In this document: positions 27,920-37,085 of the stretch, piece by piece
Numbering within the stretch: the first letter of the stretch is position 1
How the letters are laid out: each line of letters starts with the position of its first letter
Assembly: GCA_963753845.1 (NCBI GenBank)
Contig: CAVWEI010000005.1
Coordinates: 85,226 to 149,225, forward strand
Length of the DNA stretch: 64,000 nucleotides
DNA from: Thiosocius sp963753845
GTDB taxonomy: Bacteria; Pseudomonadota; Gammaproteobacteria; Chromatiales; Chromatiaceae
Reading direction: 5' to 3'
Position numbers and translations under genes: made by a program
Notes under the pieces: model-generated
What the model was told of the DNA's origin: nothing
Seen by the model: only the letters and a program-made list of their open reading frames with translations
The model's database searches: none

Positions 27920-29164
27920 ATGTCCCTGATCAAACCCTTGCGCGGCCTGCGCCCCGTCGACGGGCGATCCGCCGATGTCGTGGCCCCGCCGTACGATGTC
28001 GTCGATCGCGCAGAGGCCAAGGCCCTCGCAAAACAGCGCCCGTGGAGTTTTCTGCACATCTCGCGGCCTGAGATCGATCTGCCCGACTCGACCGATCCCT
28101 ACGATCCCGCCGTCTATGCGAAGGGCCGGGAGAACCTGGACCGCATGATCGCCGAAGGTGTCCTGGTGCGCGATGAAAGTCCCTGTTATTACGCGTACCG
28201 CCTCACCATGGGTGTACACGTGCAGACGGGCATCGTTGCCGCTGCCTCGGTCGAGGCCTATGATCAGGGCCGGATCAAAAAGCACGAGTTCACGCGGCCG
28301 GTAAAGGAAGATGACCGGGTGCGGCAGATTGATACCCTGAATGCGCAGACCGGCCCTGTGTTCCTGGTTTATCGGGCCGACCCGGTGGTCGACGGGTTGT
28401 TGCGAGAGGTGTCTGCAAGTCCGGCCGATGTCGATGTGACGGCCGAGCGCGACGGCGTCCGTCACGAGATCTGGAAGATCGCCGGAAAAGATGAGATCGT
28501 CACGCTGACTGCGGCCTTTGATGCCATGCCGGCGATCTATGTCGCGGACGGTCATCACCGTTCGGCCGCGGGATCGCGGGTCGGCAATGCACGGCGCCAG
28601 GCAAACCCGGCCCACACGGGAGAGGAAAGCTACAATTATTTCCTGAGTGTCATTTTCCCACATGACCAGATGCAGATCCTGGACTACAACCGGGTGGTGC
28701 GTGATCTGAATGGTTACGGCGTCGTGGACTTTCTGACGAAGGTCGGTGCCGCGTTTGACGTCGAGGCGCGCGGCGAGGCGTTCAAGCCGACCCGCTCCGG
28801 CGAATTCGGGATGTACCTCGCGGGTCAATGGTATCGCCTGGCTATCAAAAATGGGCGCATCCCTGCCGACGATCCGGTCGCGCGACTGGATGTCAGCCTG
28901 CTGCAGGACAACCTGATCGAACCGGTTCTCGATATCAGCGATCCACGCCGAGACGACCGGATCGACTTCGTCGGTGGCATCCGAGGCATGGAGGGGCTGC
29001 AAAAGCGCGTCGACAGCGGCGACTGGGCGGTGGCCTTCGCGCTCTATCCGACCGGCATGCATGCCCTGATGGATGTTGCAGACGCCGGTGAGGTCATGCC
29101 TCCCAAGTCCACCTGGTTCGAACCGAAACTCGCCGACGGCCTGATCAGTCATGTGCTTGACTGA
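27920..29164 (+). CDS. DUF1015-family protein
   Basis: A 414-residue protein with the family hallmarks: the N-terminal PLRGLRPVD and VVAPPYDVVD, the central KKHEFTRPVKEDDRVRQI and the VADGHHRSAAG motif. The function of DUF1015 is not established. ATG 27920 has a near-perfect AGGAGG about 7 bases upstream, implying strong translation. It lies 88 bp after iscX and 64 bp before relA, at a point where many relatives go directly from iscX to ndk. Confidence 0.9.
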   Translation: MSLIKPLRGLRPVDGRSADVVAPPYDVVDRAEAKALAKQRPWSFLHISRPEIDLPDSTDPYDPAVYAKGRENLDRMIAEGVLVRDESPCYYAYRLTMGVHVQTGIVAAASVEAYDQGRIKKHEFTRPVKEDDRVRQIDTLNAQTGPVFLVYRADPVVDGLLREVSASPADVDVTAERDGVRHEIWKIAGKDEIVTLTAAFDAMPAIYVADGHHRSAAGSRVGNARRQANPAHTGEESYNYFLSVIFPHDQMQILDYNRVVRDLNGYGVVDFLTKVGAAFDVEARGEAFKPTRSGEFGMYLAGQWYRLAIKNGRIPADDPVARLDVSLLQDNLIEPVLDISDPRRDDRIDFVGGIRGMEGLQKRVDSGDWAVAFALYPTGMHALMDVADAGEVMPPKSTWFEPKLADGLISHVLD

Positions 29165-29228
29165 ACCGCCCCGGCGGGAATTGAACCGCTAAATATTCGC
29201 TGCCTCAACAGGATTTATTCAGGCCCCT

Positions 29229-31448
29229 ATGGTATCGCTCGTTACCACCTTGCCCAAAGACGGCACTGCCAGCGAAGCGCAGGTGCAGGCATGGCTGACC
29301 GGGCTTGGCCGGCGCCGGCCCGAGAAGGACATGGCGCTGCTACGCGAGGCGGTGGCAATCGCGCGCGCCGCACACCAGGATGAGCATGCGGCCGACGGCT
29401 TCAACCTGTTCCTCTCGCTGCTTCATACCGTCGACACCCTGGACAGCCTGAAGCTCGATATCGAACCCCTGCTTGCGGCCATGCTGTCCGAGCAGCCGGG
29501 GCATCCGGGCTACGATCGCGCCCATATTGAGCAGCGTTTTGGACCCGCAGTCGCTGCGATGGTGGAGCAGGTGTCGCGGATTCGCGAACTGTCGGCCAGC
29601 GGTTCGGAAAACGTCGACGAGCGCGAGGTCGAGAGCCTGCGCCGCATGCTGCTCGGTATCGCCAACGACGTGCGCGCCATCCTGGTCGTACTGTCGAAAC
29701 GTCTGCAGCTGATGCGGCGCCTCAAGCGTCTGCCGGCCGACGTACAGCACCGGTTGGCGCGCGAGACCCAGCTGGTGCATGCACCGTTGGCCAACCGCTT
29801 GGGCGTCTGGCAACTGAAATGGGAGCTCGAGGACCTGTGCCTGCGTTGCCTCGAGCCCGAGCAATACGTCAGTCTGGCCAAGCAGCTCGACGGCAAGCGG
29901 CGTGAGCGCGAAGCCTTTGTCGCCGACGTGATCAAGCGCCTGGGTGCGGCCTGTGCCGAGTCCGGGATTGCGGTCGAGCTGTCCGGGCGACCCAAGCATA
30001 TCTTCAGCATCTGGAAGAAGATGAAGCGCAAACGCGTGGATTTCGAGCAGGTATTCGATGTGCGTGCGGTGAGGGCGCTGGTCGATACGGTGCCGCAGTG
30101 TTACGAGGTCCTGGGCATCGTGCACAGCCTGTGGCGACCGGTGCCGGGCGAGTTCGACGACTACATGGCCCACCCCAAGCCGAACGGTTACCGTTCCCTG
30201 CATACGGCGGTGGTGGGTGATGACGGCAAGCCGCTCGAGATCCAGGTGCGTACCCACGAAATGCACGAACAGGCCGAACGCGGCGTGGCGGCGCACTGGC
30301 GTTACAAGGAGAGCACTGAGCAGGATAACGAACTCGAACGCCGAATCGAATGGATGCGGCGCTGGCTCGAGCAGCAGGACGAGGACAGCCAGCCGCGCGA
30401 GTCGTACGACGACGACACCGAGTTCGAGACGCGTCGGATCTACGTGTTGTCGCCGCAGGGCAGGGTGGTGGAACTGCCGAACGGGGCGACCGCGCTGGAT
30501 TTTGCCTATGCGATCCACACATCGGTCGGGCACCGCTGTCGCGGGGCCAAGGTCGATGGACATATCGCGCCCTTGGCGCAACCGCTCAAGAGCGGACAGA
30601 AGGTGGAAATCCTGACCGCCAAACAGGGTGGACCGAGTCGAGACTGGCTCAACCCCCACTCGGGTTACCTGACGACCAGCCGTGCACGTAACCGCATCAG
30701 GCAGTGGTTCAAGCAGCAGGACCACGACCAGCATGTGATGATCGGTCGGGGCAGCCTGGAGCGCGAGGTGGCGCGGCTGAGTGTGCCGAAGCCCGATCTG
30801 GAAAAACTGGCGGCGCGGTTCAATTTCAAGGGCAGCGACGATCTTCTGGCAGCGATCGGGCGCGGGGAACTTTCGGCGATCCAGGTCGCCAACAGTCAGA
30901 TGGAGCGCGTGCAGCGTGATGCAGCCGGAAGGGCCGACCTGGCCATCCCCGAGAAGCTCAAGCGCCGCGCACCGTCACGGGCCGCGGGCGGTGCCGGCCA
31001 GGTGGTCGTCGAGGGGATCGGTGACCTCATGACCCAGACCGCCAAGTGCTGCAAACCGGTGCCCTACGACGAGATCATCGGCTACATCACGAGGGGGCGG
31101 GGCGTGACCGTTCACAGAAAGGATTGCGCCGTGGTCCGCAAGATGGATGAACAAAACCGTGCGCGCCTGGTTGAGGTGGCTTGGGCGGACAGCCAGCAGG
31201 ACTCGCGTTTTCTGGTCGACATCCATGTCCTGGCGGGTGACCGCAAGGGCCTGCTGAGGGATATCTCATCGGTATTTGCCAACGCCGAGATCGACGTACT
31301 CGGGGTCAGCAGTCAGTCCGATCGCCGCAACGAACGCGCCAGTATGCGCATCACCGCCGAAGTGGCGGACATGGGCCAGCTCAGCCGGGTGATCGATCGT
31401 CTGGCACAGATACCCGATGTGATCGATGTCCGAAGGCAACTCTCCTGA
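29229..31448 (+). CDS. relA: (p)ppGpp synthetase RelA
   Basis: 739 residues. The N-terminal hydrolase domain is degenerate (no HD pair around FLSLLHTVDTLD). The synthetase domain has GEFDDYMAHPKPNGYRSLH, whose acidic EFDD marks monofunctional RelA as opposed to SpoT. The TGS domain (VVELPNGATALDFAYAIHT), a zinc-finger-like segment with CCKPVPYDEIIGY and a C-terminal ACT domain follow. It is ribosome-associated and makes (p)ppGpp on amino-acid starvation. Its insertion between the isc cluster and ndk is unusual. Confidence 0.95.
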   Translation: MVSLVTTLPKDGTASEAQVQAWLTGLGRRRPEKDMALLREAVAIARAAHQDEHAADGFNLFLSLLHTVDTLDSLKLDIEPLLAAMLSEQPGHPGYDRAHIEQRFGPAVAAMVEQVSRIRELSASGSENVDEREVESLRRMLLGIANDVRAILVVLSKRLQLMRRLKRLPADVQHRLARETQLVHAPLANRLGVWQLKWELEDLCLRCLEPEQYVSLAKQLDGKRREREAFVADVIKRLGAACAESGIAVELSGRPKHIFSIWKKMKRKRVDFEQVFDVRAVRALVDTVPQCYEVLGIVHSLWRPVPGEFDDYMAHPKPNGYRSLHTAVVGDDGKPLEIQVRTHEMHEQAERGVAAHWRYKESTEQDNELERRIEWMRRWLEQQDEDSQPRESYDDDTEFETRRIYVLSPQGRVVELPNGATALDFAYAIHTSVGHRCRGAKVDGHIAPLAQPLKSGQKVEILTAKQGGPSRDWLNPHSGYLTTSRARNRIRQWFKQQDHDQHVMIGRGSLEREVARLSVPKPDLEKLAARFNFKGSDDLLAAIGRGELSAIQVANSQMERVQRDAAGRADLAIPEKLKRRAPSRAAGGAGQVVVEGIGDLMTQTAKCCKPVPYDEIIGYITRGRGVTVHRKDCAVVRKMDEQNRARLVEVAWADSQQDSRFLVDIHVLAGDRKGLLRDISSVFANAEIDVLGVSSQSDRRNERASMRITAEVADMGQLSRVIDRLAQIPDVIDVRRQLS

Positions 31449-31664
31449 TCGCCGTACTTGGCATCACCATCGGTCTGAAGGTAAACTAAGCTGCGGTTTT
31501 AAAAGAGAAAATCTTTTACTCAGGCGGTCGTTTCGCATCGTTGCCCCGATGCGACACAAAACGGCCCGTTGACGCGTGCTTGATACATCCGGACAAGTTT
31601 CTTCGCGGCATCGCCAGGATGCGCGGGAGAGTTTTTTGATATTTGATCTTATTTGGAGTTTTCC

Positions 31665-32093
31665 ATGGCTGTAGAACGTACTATTTCCATCATCAAGCCT
31701 GATGCTGTGGCAAAAAACGTCATTGGCGACATCTATAACCGTTTCGAGAAAGCGGGCCTTCGCATCGTCGCCGCACGCATGCTGCACCTCTCACGCGAGC
31801 AGGCCGGTGAGTTCTATGCCGTGCACAAAACGCGTCCGTTCTACAAGGATCTGATCGATTTCATGACATCCGGCCCGGTCATGGTGCAGGTCCTCGAGGG
31901 AGAAGACGCGATTGCAAAGAACCGTGAGCTCATGGGTGCAACCAATCCGAAGGATGCCGCCCCGGGCACCATACGCGCCGACCATGCGCAAACCGTTGAC
32001 GAGAATGCTGTGCATGGCTCGGACGGCCCGGATACGGCGGCTGTCGAGATTGCGTTCTTCTTTCCGGACGGTTTGTGCGAGCGCACACGCTGA
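31665..32093 (+). CDS. ndk: Nucleoside diphosphate kinase
   Basis: 142 residues from ATG 31665 behind TTTGGAG. The phosphohistidine is H117 in NAVHGSDG, with TIRADHA just before it and ERTISIIKPDAV at the N-terminus. It balances NTP pools in the cytosol. The 216 bp before it hold no gene and only a weak AT hairpin. Confidence 0.96.
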   Translation: MAVERTISIIKPDAVAKNVIGDIYNRFEKAGLRIVAARMLHLSREQAGEFYAVHKTRPFYKDLIDFMTSGPVMVQVLEGEDAIAKNRELMGATNPKDAAPGTIRADHAQTVDENAVHGSDGPDTAAVEIAFFFPDGLCERTR

Positions 32094-32104
32094 ATGGATC
32101 GACC

Positions 32105-33193
32105 GTGAGCGAGTCACCCAAAACGAATTTGCTTGGCCTGACCAAAGCGGGCATGGAAGCCTACTTTGTCCGCCTGGGTGCAAAGGCCTTTCATGGCCGC
32201 AATGTCCTGAAATGGATTCACAAGCACGGGGTGGTCGATTTTGATGAGATGACGGATGTGCCGCAGAGACTGCGGGATCAGCTCAAGCACGAGGCCGAAA
32301 TTCTGGTACCCAGGATCGCACTGGCCCAGCCGGCGAGCGATGGCACCGTCAAATGGGTGCTTGAACTTGCGGACGGTCAGCATATCGAGACCGTCTATAT
32401 CCCCGAGCAGAGCCGAAGTACCATCTGTGTCTCTTCGCAGGTGGGTTGCGCCCTGGACTGCTCGTTTTGCTCGACGGCACAGCAGGGGTTCAATCGGAAC
32501 CTGAGCGCGGCCGAGATCATCGGCCAGGTCTGGCTGGCGACCCGCGAGCTGGGGCGGCCGCCGACCAATGTGGTGATGATGGGCATGGGGGAGCCGCTGG
32601 CGAATTTCGATAACGTGGTGCCGGCAATGGAACTCATGCAGGAAGATCTGGCGTACATGATCTCGAAGGTCCGGGTTACCATCAGCACCTCTGGAATCGT
32701 TCCCGCGCTGGAACGGCTGCGCGAGGTGAGCGAGGTCAGCCTTGCCGTCTCCCTGCATGCGCCCGACAATGCGTTGCGCGACCAGTTGGTCCCGATCAAC
32801 CGAAAGTACCCGCTCGAACAGTTGATTCCGGCGTGCAAGAGATACGTCGAAAGCGACCGGCGACGCAAAATTACCTGGGAATATGTCATGCTTGACGGCG
32901 TGAACGATTCGATTGCGCACGCCAAAGCACTGATCCGACTGCTCGAAGGGGTGCCGTCGAAGGTGAATCTCATCCCCTTCAATCCGTTCCCGGGTACCGT
33001 TTACAGGACTTCACCCGCCGATCGGGTGGAGACTTTCCGACAGAGGCTGAAGCGTGCCGGGATCATGGCCATGACCCGAAAGACCCGTGGTGACGATATC
33101 GACGCAGCCTGCGGCCAACTCGTGGGCAAGGTGAACGATCGCAGTCGACGCCACCTCAAGAGGATACCGATCGTGCAGGAGCATCGACCATGA
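32105..33193 (+). CDS. rlmN: Dual-specificity rRNA/tRNA methyltransferase RlmN
   Basis: A 362-residue radical-SAM enzyme that methylates C2 of adenosine in 23S rRNA (A2503) and in some tRNAs. The cluster motif CALDCSFC has ligands C115, C119 and C122, and MMGMGEPLANFDNV follows. GTG 32105 is the likely start, 11 bp after ndk. The stop overlaps the pilW start (ATGA). Confidence 0.94.
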   Translation: MSESPKTNLLGLTKAGMEAYFVRLGAKAFHGRNVLKWIHKHGVVDFDEMTDVPQRLRDQLKHEAEILVPRIALAQPASDGTVKWVLELADGQHIETVYIPEQSRSTICVSSQVGCALDCSFCSTAQQGFNRNLSAAEIIGQVWLATRELGRPPTNVVMMGMGEPLANFDNVVPAMELMQEDLAYMISKVRVTISTSGIVPALERLREVSEVSLAVSLHAPDNALRDQLVPINRKYPLEQLIPACKRYVESDRRRKITWEYVMLDGVNDSIAHAKALIRLLEGVPSKVNLIPFNPFPGTVYRTSPADRVETFRQRLKRAGIMAMTRKTRGDDIDAACGQLVGKVNDRSRRHLKRIPIVQEHRP

Positions 33194-33984
33194 CGGGTTT
33201 GCAGTTCAGGATGCTGGCCCTGATTCTTGTGGTGCTTCTGGCAGCGGGCTGCGCACAGAAAACCTTGCGGGACGATGGCGGCGATCCCGATGCCACCGGT
33301 AACATCGGTTCTCCGCTGGCGCGACCGAGTCCCGCAGATGTCTATATCGACCTGTCGGGTGCCTATCTGCGCGACGGCCGGCTTACCGATGCGTTCATGA
33401 ATGCAAAAAAAGCGGTCATCGTCGATCCGCAGCTGAGTAATGCGCACTACATGCTTGCCCTGGTGTATCAGCGTCTGGGTGAGACCGGGTCGGCCGAGGC
33501 CTCTTACCAGCGGGCAGTGTCCCTGGACAGCCGCAACCCGGTGGCCCTCAACGCCTTTGGTTCTTTCCTGTGTGAGCAGGGGCGTTACAAAGAGTCGGAT
33601 CCTTATTTTCAGCGCGCATTGTCGAATCCGCTGTACTCTACGCCCTGGATTGCCTGGAGCAACGCGGGGTGGTGTGCGGAGAAGGCGGGGGACACTGCAC
33701 GTGCGGAGCAGGACTATCGCGAGGCGCTGGGCCTCAATTCGCGCTTCGCGCCGAGCCTGTTGGGCATGGCGAGGTTGAGTTATGCGGATGCAAACTATCT
33801 TTCGGCACGCGCCTATCTCCAAAGATACGCCGAAGTGGCGCCGCAAACCGCGGAAAGCCTGTGGCTTGGTGTGCAGACGGAGTATCAGTTGGGCGACAAG
33901 AATCAGATGGCGAGCTACTCGCTGAAGCTGAGGGCAATGTACCCGGATTCCGAGCAGGCCAAATACCTTAAAACGATTGAGTGA
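33190..33984 (+). CDS. pilW: Type IV pilus biogenesis lipoprotein PilW/PilF
   Basis: A 264-residue lipoprotein (lipobox LAAGC, C21) with tandem TPR units from about residue 55 (AYLRDGRLTDAFMNAKKAV, YMLALVYQRLGETGSAEASY). It is the outer-membrane pilotin for the PilQ secretin. In relatives it stands between rlmN and rodZ, as here. No other pilus genes are in the window. Confidence 0.9.
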   Translation: MTGLQFRMLALILVVLLAAGCAQKTLRDDGGDPDATGNIGSPLARPSPADVYIDLSGAYLRDGRLTDAFMNAKKAVIVDPQLSNAHYMLALVYQRLGETGSAEASYQRAVSLDSRNPVALNAFGSFLCEQGRYKESDPYFQRALSNPLYSTPWIAWSNAGWCAEKAGDTARAEQDYREALGLNSRFAPSLLGMARLSYADANYLSARAYLQRYAEVAPQTAESLWLGVQTEYQLGDKNQMASYSLKLRAMYPDSEQAKYLKTIE

Positions 33985-33987
33985 GCT

Positions 33988-35055
33988 ATGAGCGCCGTAA
34001 TGTCGGATCAATCAAGTAACAACGTGGCAGAACTGTTTTCACCGGGGCCGGGTGAGCGCTTGCGCGCCGCGCGCCTGTCGATGGGCTATGACCTGGCGAA
34101 GATTGCCAGCGAGCTGCACCTCACGATTCTGGTCGTGGAGGCGCTGGAGGCGGATGACTATCACAATGTCGGTGCACGCGTGTTCGCGCGCGGCTACCTC
34201 AGAAACTACGCCAGGATCGTCGGCATGCCGGTCGAATCCATACTGCGCCAGTTTGACGAGAAATGGCCCGATGACGGGGCCCTGCATTCTATGGTCAAGG
34301 AATCCCCGACACTGCCGGCCGATGGCGGGCCCAGCCGCGGCTGGGCGGGGGCCATGACCTGGTTGATGGCCATCGGTCTGATCGCCCTGTTCCTGATGTG
34401 GTGGCGAGGTTATCTCGACGAGATCGTGCCGCAACAGATCCGTGCAAGCAACGTGGTGGACGGCCTTAAGTTTTCGGTAGGCACGGCGTCGGAAGACATG
34501 GGTGCCCTGGAGCCGCCACCGGACAATGCCGTCGTCCCGCAGGAGGGTGGCCTGCGTCTGCCGGCACCATCGCCGGCATCCGATCAGCAGCCGTCTGCGA
34601 GGGGGGCAACGGATTCGCTTGCCCTGCCGCCTGCCAGTTCCGGTGCGGGCGAGAGTGAACCGTCATCGACCAAACCGCCGGGTTCGACGCAAGAGACCGC
34701 TTCGGCCCTCGTGCCGCAGGCCCCCCCTGCGTCGGCGCCGGCGCAGTTGCCGGCGGATGCGACATCGGCCGATTCAGCCGGACGTGACGGCGAAGGTGCG
34801 CCCGTTGTGGACGGTAGCAAGCAGGTCGTGATCACCTTCAACGCCCCGAGCTGGGTGGACGTGCGTGACAGCGAACGCAAGTTCAAGCTGTTCGGTGAGG
34901 TGTCCAAGGGTTCGCGCAAGGTGCTGGGTGGCCAGCCCCCGTATAAAATGGTCATCGGCAATGCCCAGGCAGTGTCGATTACCGTGAACGGCGAGCCCTT
35001 CGATCTGGCGCCTTATGCGAAAGGTAATGTGGCGCGCTTTACGCTCGATCCCTGA
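33988..35055 (+). CDS. rodZ: Cell-shape protein RodZ
   Basis: 355 residues: an N-terminal helix-turn-helix domain (GERLRAARLSMGYDLAKIAS ... ALEADDYHNVGARVFARGYLRNYAR) that binds MreB, one membrane helix (about 114-133), a long Pro/Ser/Ala-rich linker, and a C-terminal DUF4115 beta domain (FNAPSWVDVRDSERKFKLFG). It links MreB to the elongasome. It starts 3 bp after pilW. Confidence 0.93.
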   Translation: MSAVMSDQSSNNVAELFSPGPGERLRAARLSMGYDLAKIASELHLTILVVEALEADDYHNVGARVFARGYLRNYARIVGMPVESILRQFDEKWPDDGALHSMVKESPTLPADGGPSRGWAGAMTWLMAIGLIALFLMWWRGYLDEIVPQQIRASNVVDGLKFSVGTASEDMGALEPPPDNAVVPQEGGLRLPAPSPASDQQPSARGATDSLALPPASSGAGESEPSSTKPPGSTQETASALVPQAPPASAPAQLPADATSADSAGRDGEGAPVVDGSKQVVITFNAPSWVDVRDSERKFKLFGEVSKGSRKVLGGQPPYKMVIGNAQAVSITVNGEPFDLAPYAKGNVARFTLDP

Positions 35056-35084
35056 GCAACCGGCGCCGACCCGTTCCACATTGC

Positions 35085-35113
35085 GCCCCGCATTGCGGGG
35101 CTTTGGTTTTTTT
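35085..35113 (+). terminator. Rho-independent terminator between rodZ and hisS
   Basis: A stem GCCCCGC / GCGGGGC with loop ATT, followed by TTTGGTTTTTTT. It sits 30 bp after rodZ and 17 bp before hisS, so it could also act as an attenuator of hisS read-through. Confidence 0.8.
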
Positions 35114-35129
35114 GAACAAGACGTCCCCA

Positions 35130-36404
35130 ATGGCAAAAAGTATCCAGGCAATTCGCGGCATGCGCGACGTGCTCCCCCAACAGACCCCCCTGTGGCAGTT
35201 TCTGGAGGGTCGAGTTGCGGCCGTGCTGGCATCCTACGGCTACCGGGAGATCCGCATGCCCATACTGGAGATGACCGAGCTGTTCAAGCGCTCGATCGGT
35301 GAGGTGACCGATATCGTCGAGAAGGAGATGTATACCTTCGACGACCGCAATGGCGACAGCCTGACGCTGCGCCCCGAGGGCACGGCCGGCTGTGTGCGTG
35401 CCGCTATGGAGAACGGTTTGCTGCACAATCAGACCCAGCGCCTCTGGTACCAGGGTCCGATGTTCCGCCACGAACGGCCACAGAAGGGCCGTTACCGGCA
35501 GTTCCACCAGATAGGCGTCGAGGCCTACGGAATGAGCGGGCCCGACATCGATGCCGAGGTGATCCTGGTCACCGCGCGTATCTGGGAGGCGCTGGGTATC
35601 GAGGGGCTGGAACTGCAGCTGAATACTTTGGGTACACAGGAAGAGCGCGCGGCCTACCGTGATGAACTGGTTGGCTATTTCGAGGCCCACGCCGATTCGC
35701 TGGATGAGGACAGCAGGCGGCGTCTGGCTACCAATCCCCTGCGTATCCTGGACAGCAAGAATCCGGGCATGCGGGAGACGCTGGACGGCGCACCCAGCCT
35801 CATGGATCACCTCGGAGAGGAATCGCGGTTGCACCTTGGATTCGTCTGCGAAATTCTCGAGAGTGTCGGCGTGCGATACGTGATCAATCCACGGCTGGTG
35901 CGCGGACTCGATTACTATTCCCGCACCGTGTTCGAGTGGGTCACAAACCGGCTGGGCGCGCAGGGTACGGTTTGTGCCGGTGGTCGCTATGACGGTCTGG
36001 TGGAACAACTGGGTGGCAGGCCGGTACCGGCGGTCGGGTTTGCGATGGGTCTGGAGCGCCTGGTTGCGGTGCTGGAAGAGGTCAATCCCGGGGCAGCCGA
36101 AGCCGCGGTGGATATCTATCTGGTGTTGCTGGGTGATGCTGCGGTGCGCGAGGGCCTGACAATGGCTGAAGAACTGAGAGATGCCCTGCCCGGGATCGAG
36201 GTGGTCAGCAATTGTGGCGGAGGCAGCATCAAGGCGCAGTTCAAAAGGGCCGATCGCAGCGGGGCCCTGTTTGCACTGGTCCTCGGCGATACCGAGATTG
36301 CCGGCGGGACCGTGGTGCTGAAGTCCCTGCGTTCCGACGAGGAGCAGATATCGGTCGCGCGTGACGATCTGATCGACGCGCTGAGCCGCCGGTTTGACGG
36401 CTGA
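35130..36404 (+). CDS. hisS: Histidyl-tRNA synthetase
   Basis: A 424-residue class II synthetase with the RGMRDVLP start region, motif 2 (YQGPMFRHERPQKGRYRQFH), the histidine-specific RGLDYYSRTVFEW and GGRYDGLVEQLGG, motif 3 (AVGFAMGLERL) and a C-terminal anticodon-binding domain. ispG, which often separates rodZ from hisS, is absent. Confidence 0.97.
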   Translation: MAKSIQAIRGMRDVLPQQTPLWQFLEGRVAAVLASYGYREIRMPILEMTELFKRSIGEVTDIVEKEMYTFDDRNGDSLTLRPEGTAGCVRAAMENGLLHNQTQRLWYQGPMFRHERPQKGRYRQFHQIGVEAYGMSGPDIDAEVILVTARIWEALGIEGLELQLNTLGTQEERAAYRDELVGYFEAHADSLDEDSRRRLATNPLRILDSKNPGMRETLDGAPSLMDHLGEESRLHLGFVCEILESVGVRYVINPRLVRGLDYYSRTVFEWVTNRLGAQGTVCAGGRYDGLVEQLGGRPVPAVGFAMGLERLVAVLEEVNPGAAEAAVDIYLVLLGDAAVREGLTMAEELRDALPGIEVVSNCGGGSIKAQFKRADRSGALFALVLGDTEIAGGTVVLKSLRSDEEQISVARDDLIDALSRRFDG

Positions 36405-36442
36405 AACGAAACGGGTTCGACTTTTTTGCGGAGTTTGCAGAC

Positions 36443-37078
36443 ATGAGTACATACCAGACCGAAGAGGAACAGGTCGAGGCCATCAAGAAGTGGTGGAAAG
36501 ATAATGGCAAATCCGTCATCGGCGGTATCGTGCTTGGTTTCGCGATCATCGGTGGCTGGAAGGGCTGGCAGGGTTATGAGCGCAGCCAGGGGGAGGCCGC
36601 ATCGGCTTATTTCGATGGTATGCGTCAGGCGGTGCAAACCGGGCAGACCGACAAGGCGATCGAAGACGGCAAACGGCTGATCGGTGAGTTCGGCGGCACG
36701 GCCTATGCGGGTTTTGCCGCTCTGGAGCTGGCCAGGTTGTCTTATCAGGGTGGCGAAAAGGCGGCGGCACGCAACCATCTGCAGTGGGTCAGCGATTCCG
36801 CGCCGGATGCATCGATCCGTGAGCTGGCACGCCTGCGCCTGGGTCAGCTGCTGCTGGACATGAACGAGTTGGATGCGCTGCAGACTCTGCTGGGTGCCAC
36901 ACCCATGCCGGCCTTTGCGGGTGAGTTCGCGGTGTTGCGTGGTGACTTCGAGCGTGTCCGGGGCAACGATGAAGCGGCCCGCGAGGCCTACCGGGAGGCC
37001 CTGGCCAAGGGCGTCGATGATGAGAGTCTGCTGCGTATGAAACTGGTTGATGTCGGCGGCCAGACCCCGACTTCCTGA
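36443..37078 (+). CDS. yfgM: YfgM-family TPR protein of the Sec translocon
   Basis: 211 residues with a short cytosolic N-terminus (TEEEQVEAIKKWWKDNGKS), one membrane helix (about 25-42) and a periplasmic TPR-like domain. YfgM works beside PpiD at SecYEG. Position between hisS and bamB is the conserved one. Confidence 0.9.
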   Translation: MSTYQTEEEQVEAIKKWWKDNGKSVIGGIVLGFAIIGGWKGWQGYERSQGEAASAYFDGMRQAVQTGQTDKAIEDGKRLIGEFGGTAYAGFAALELARLSYQGGEKAAARNHLQWVSDSAPDASIRELARLRLGQLLLDMNELDALQTLLGATPMPAFAGEFAVLRGDFERVRGNDEAAREAYREALAKGVDDESLLRMKLVDVGGQTPTS

Positions 37079-37085
37079 GGAAACA

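Noticed and set aside
25525..29152. Long minus-strand open frames over hscA and the DUF1015 gene
   Set aside because: They are antisense to well-recognised genes and translate to His/Arg/Gln-rich sequence without domains. The same holds for those opposite hisS and guaA.
31501..31517. AT hairpin AAAAGA/TCTTTT after relA as a terminator
   Set aside because: The stem is short and AT-only with no T-run after it, so it is too weak to call.
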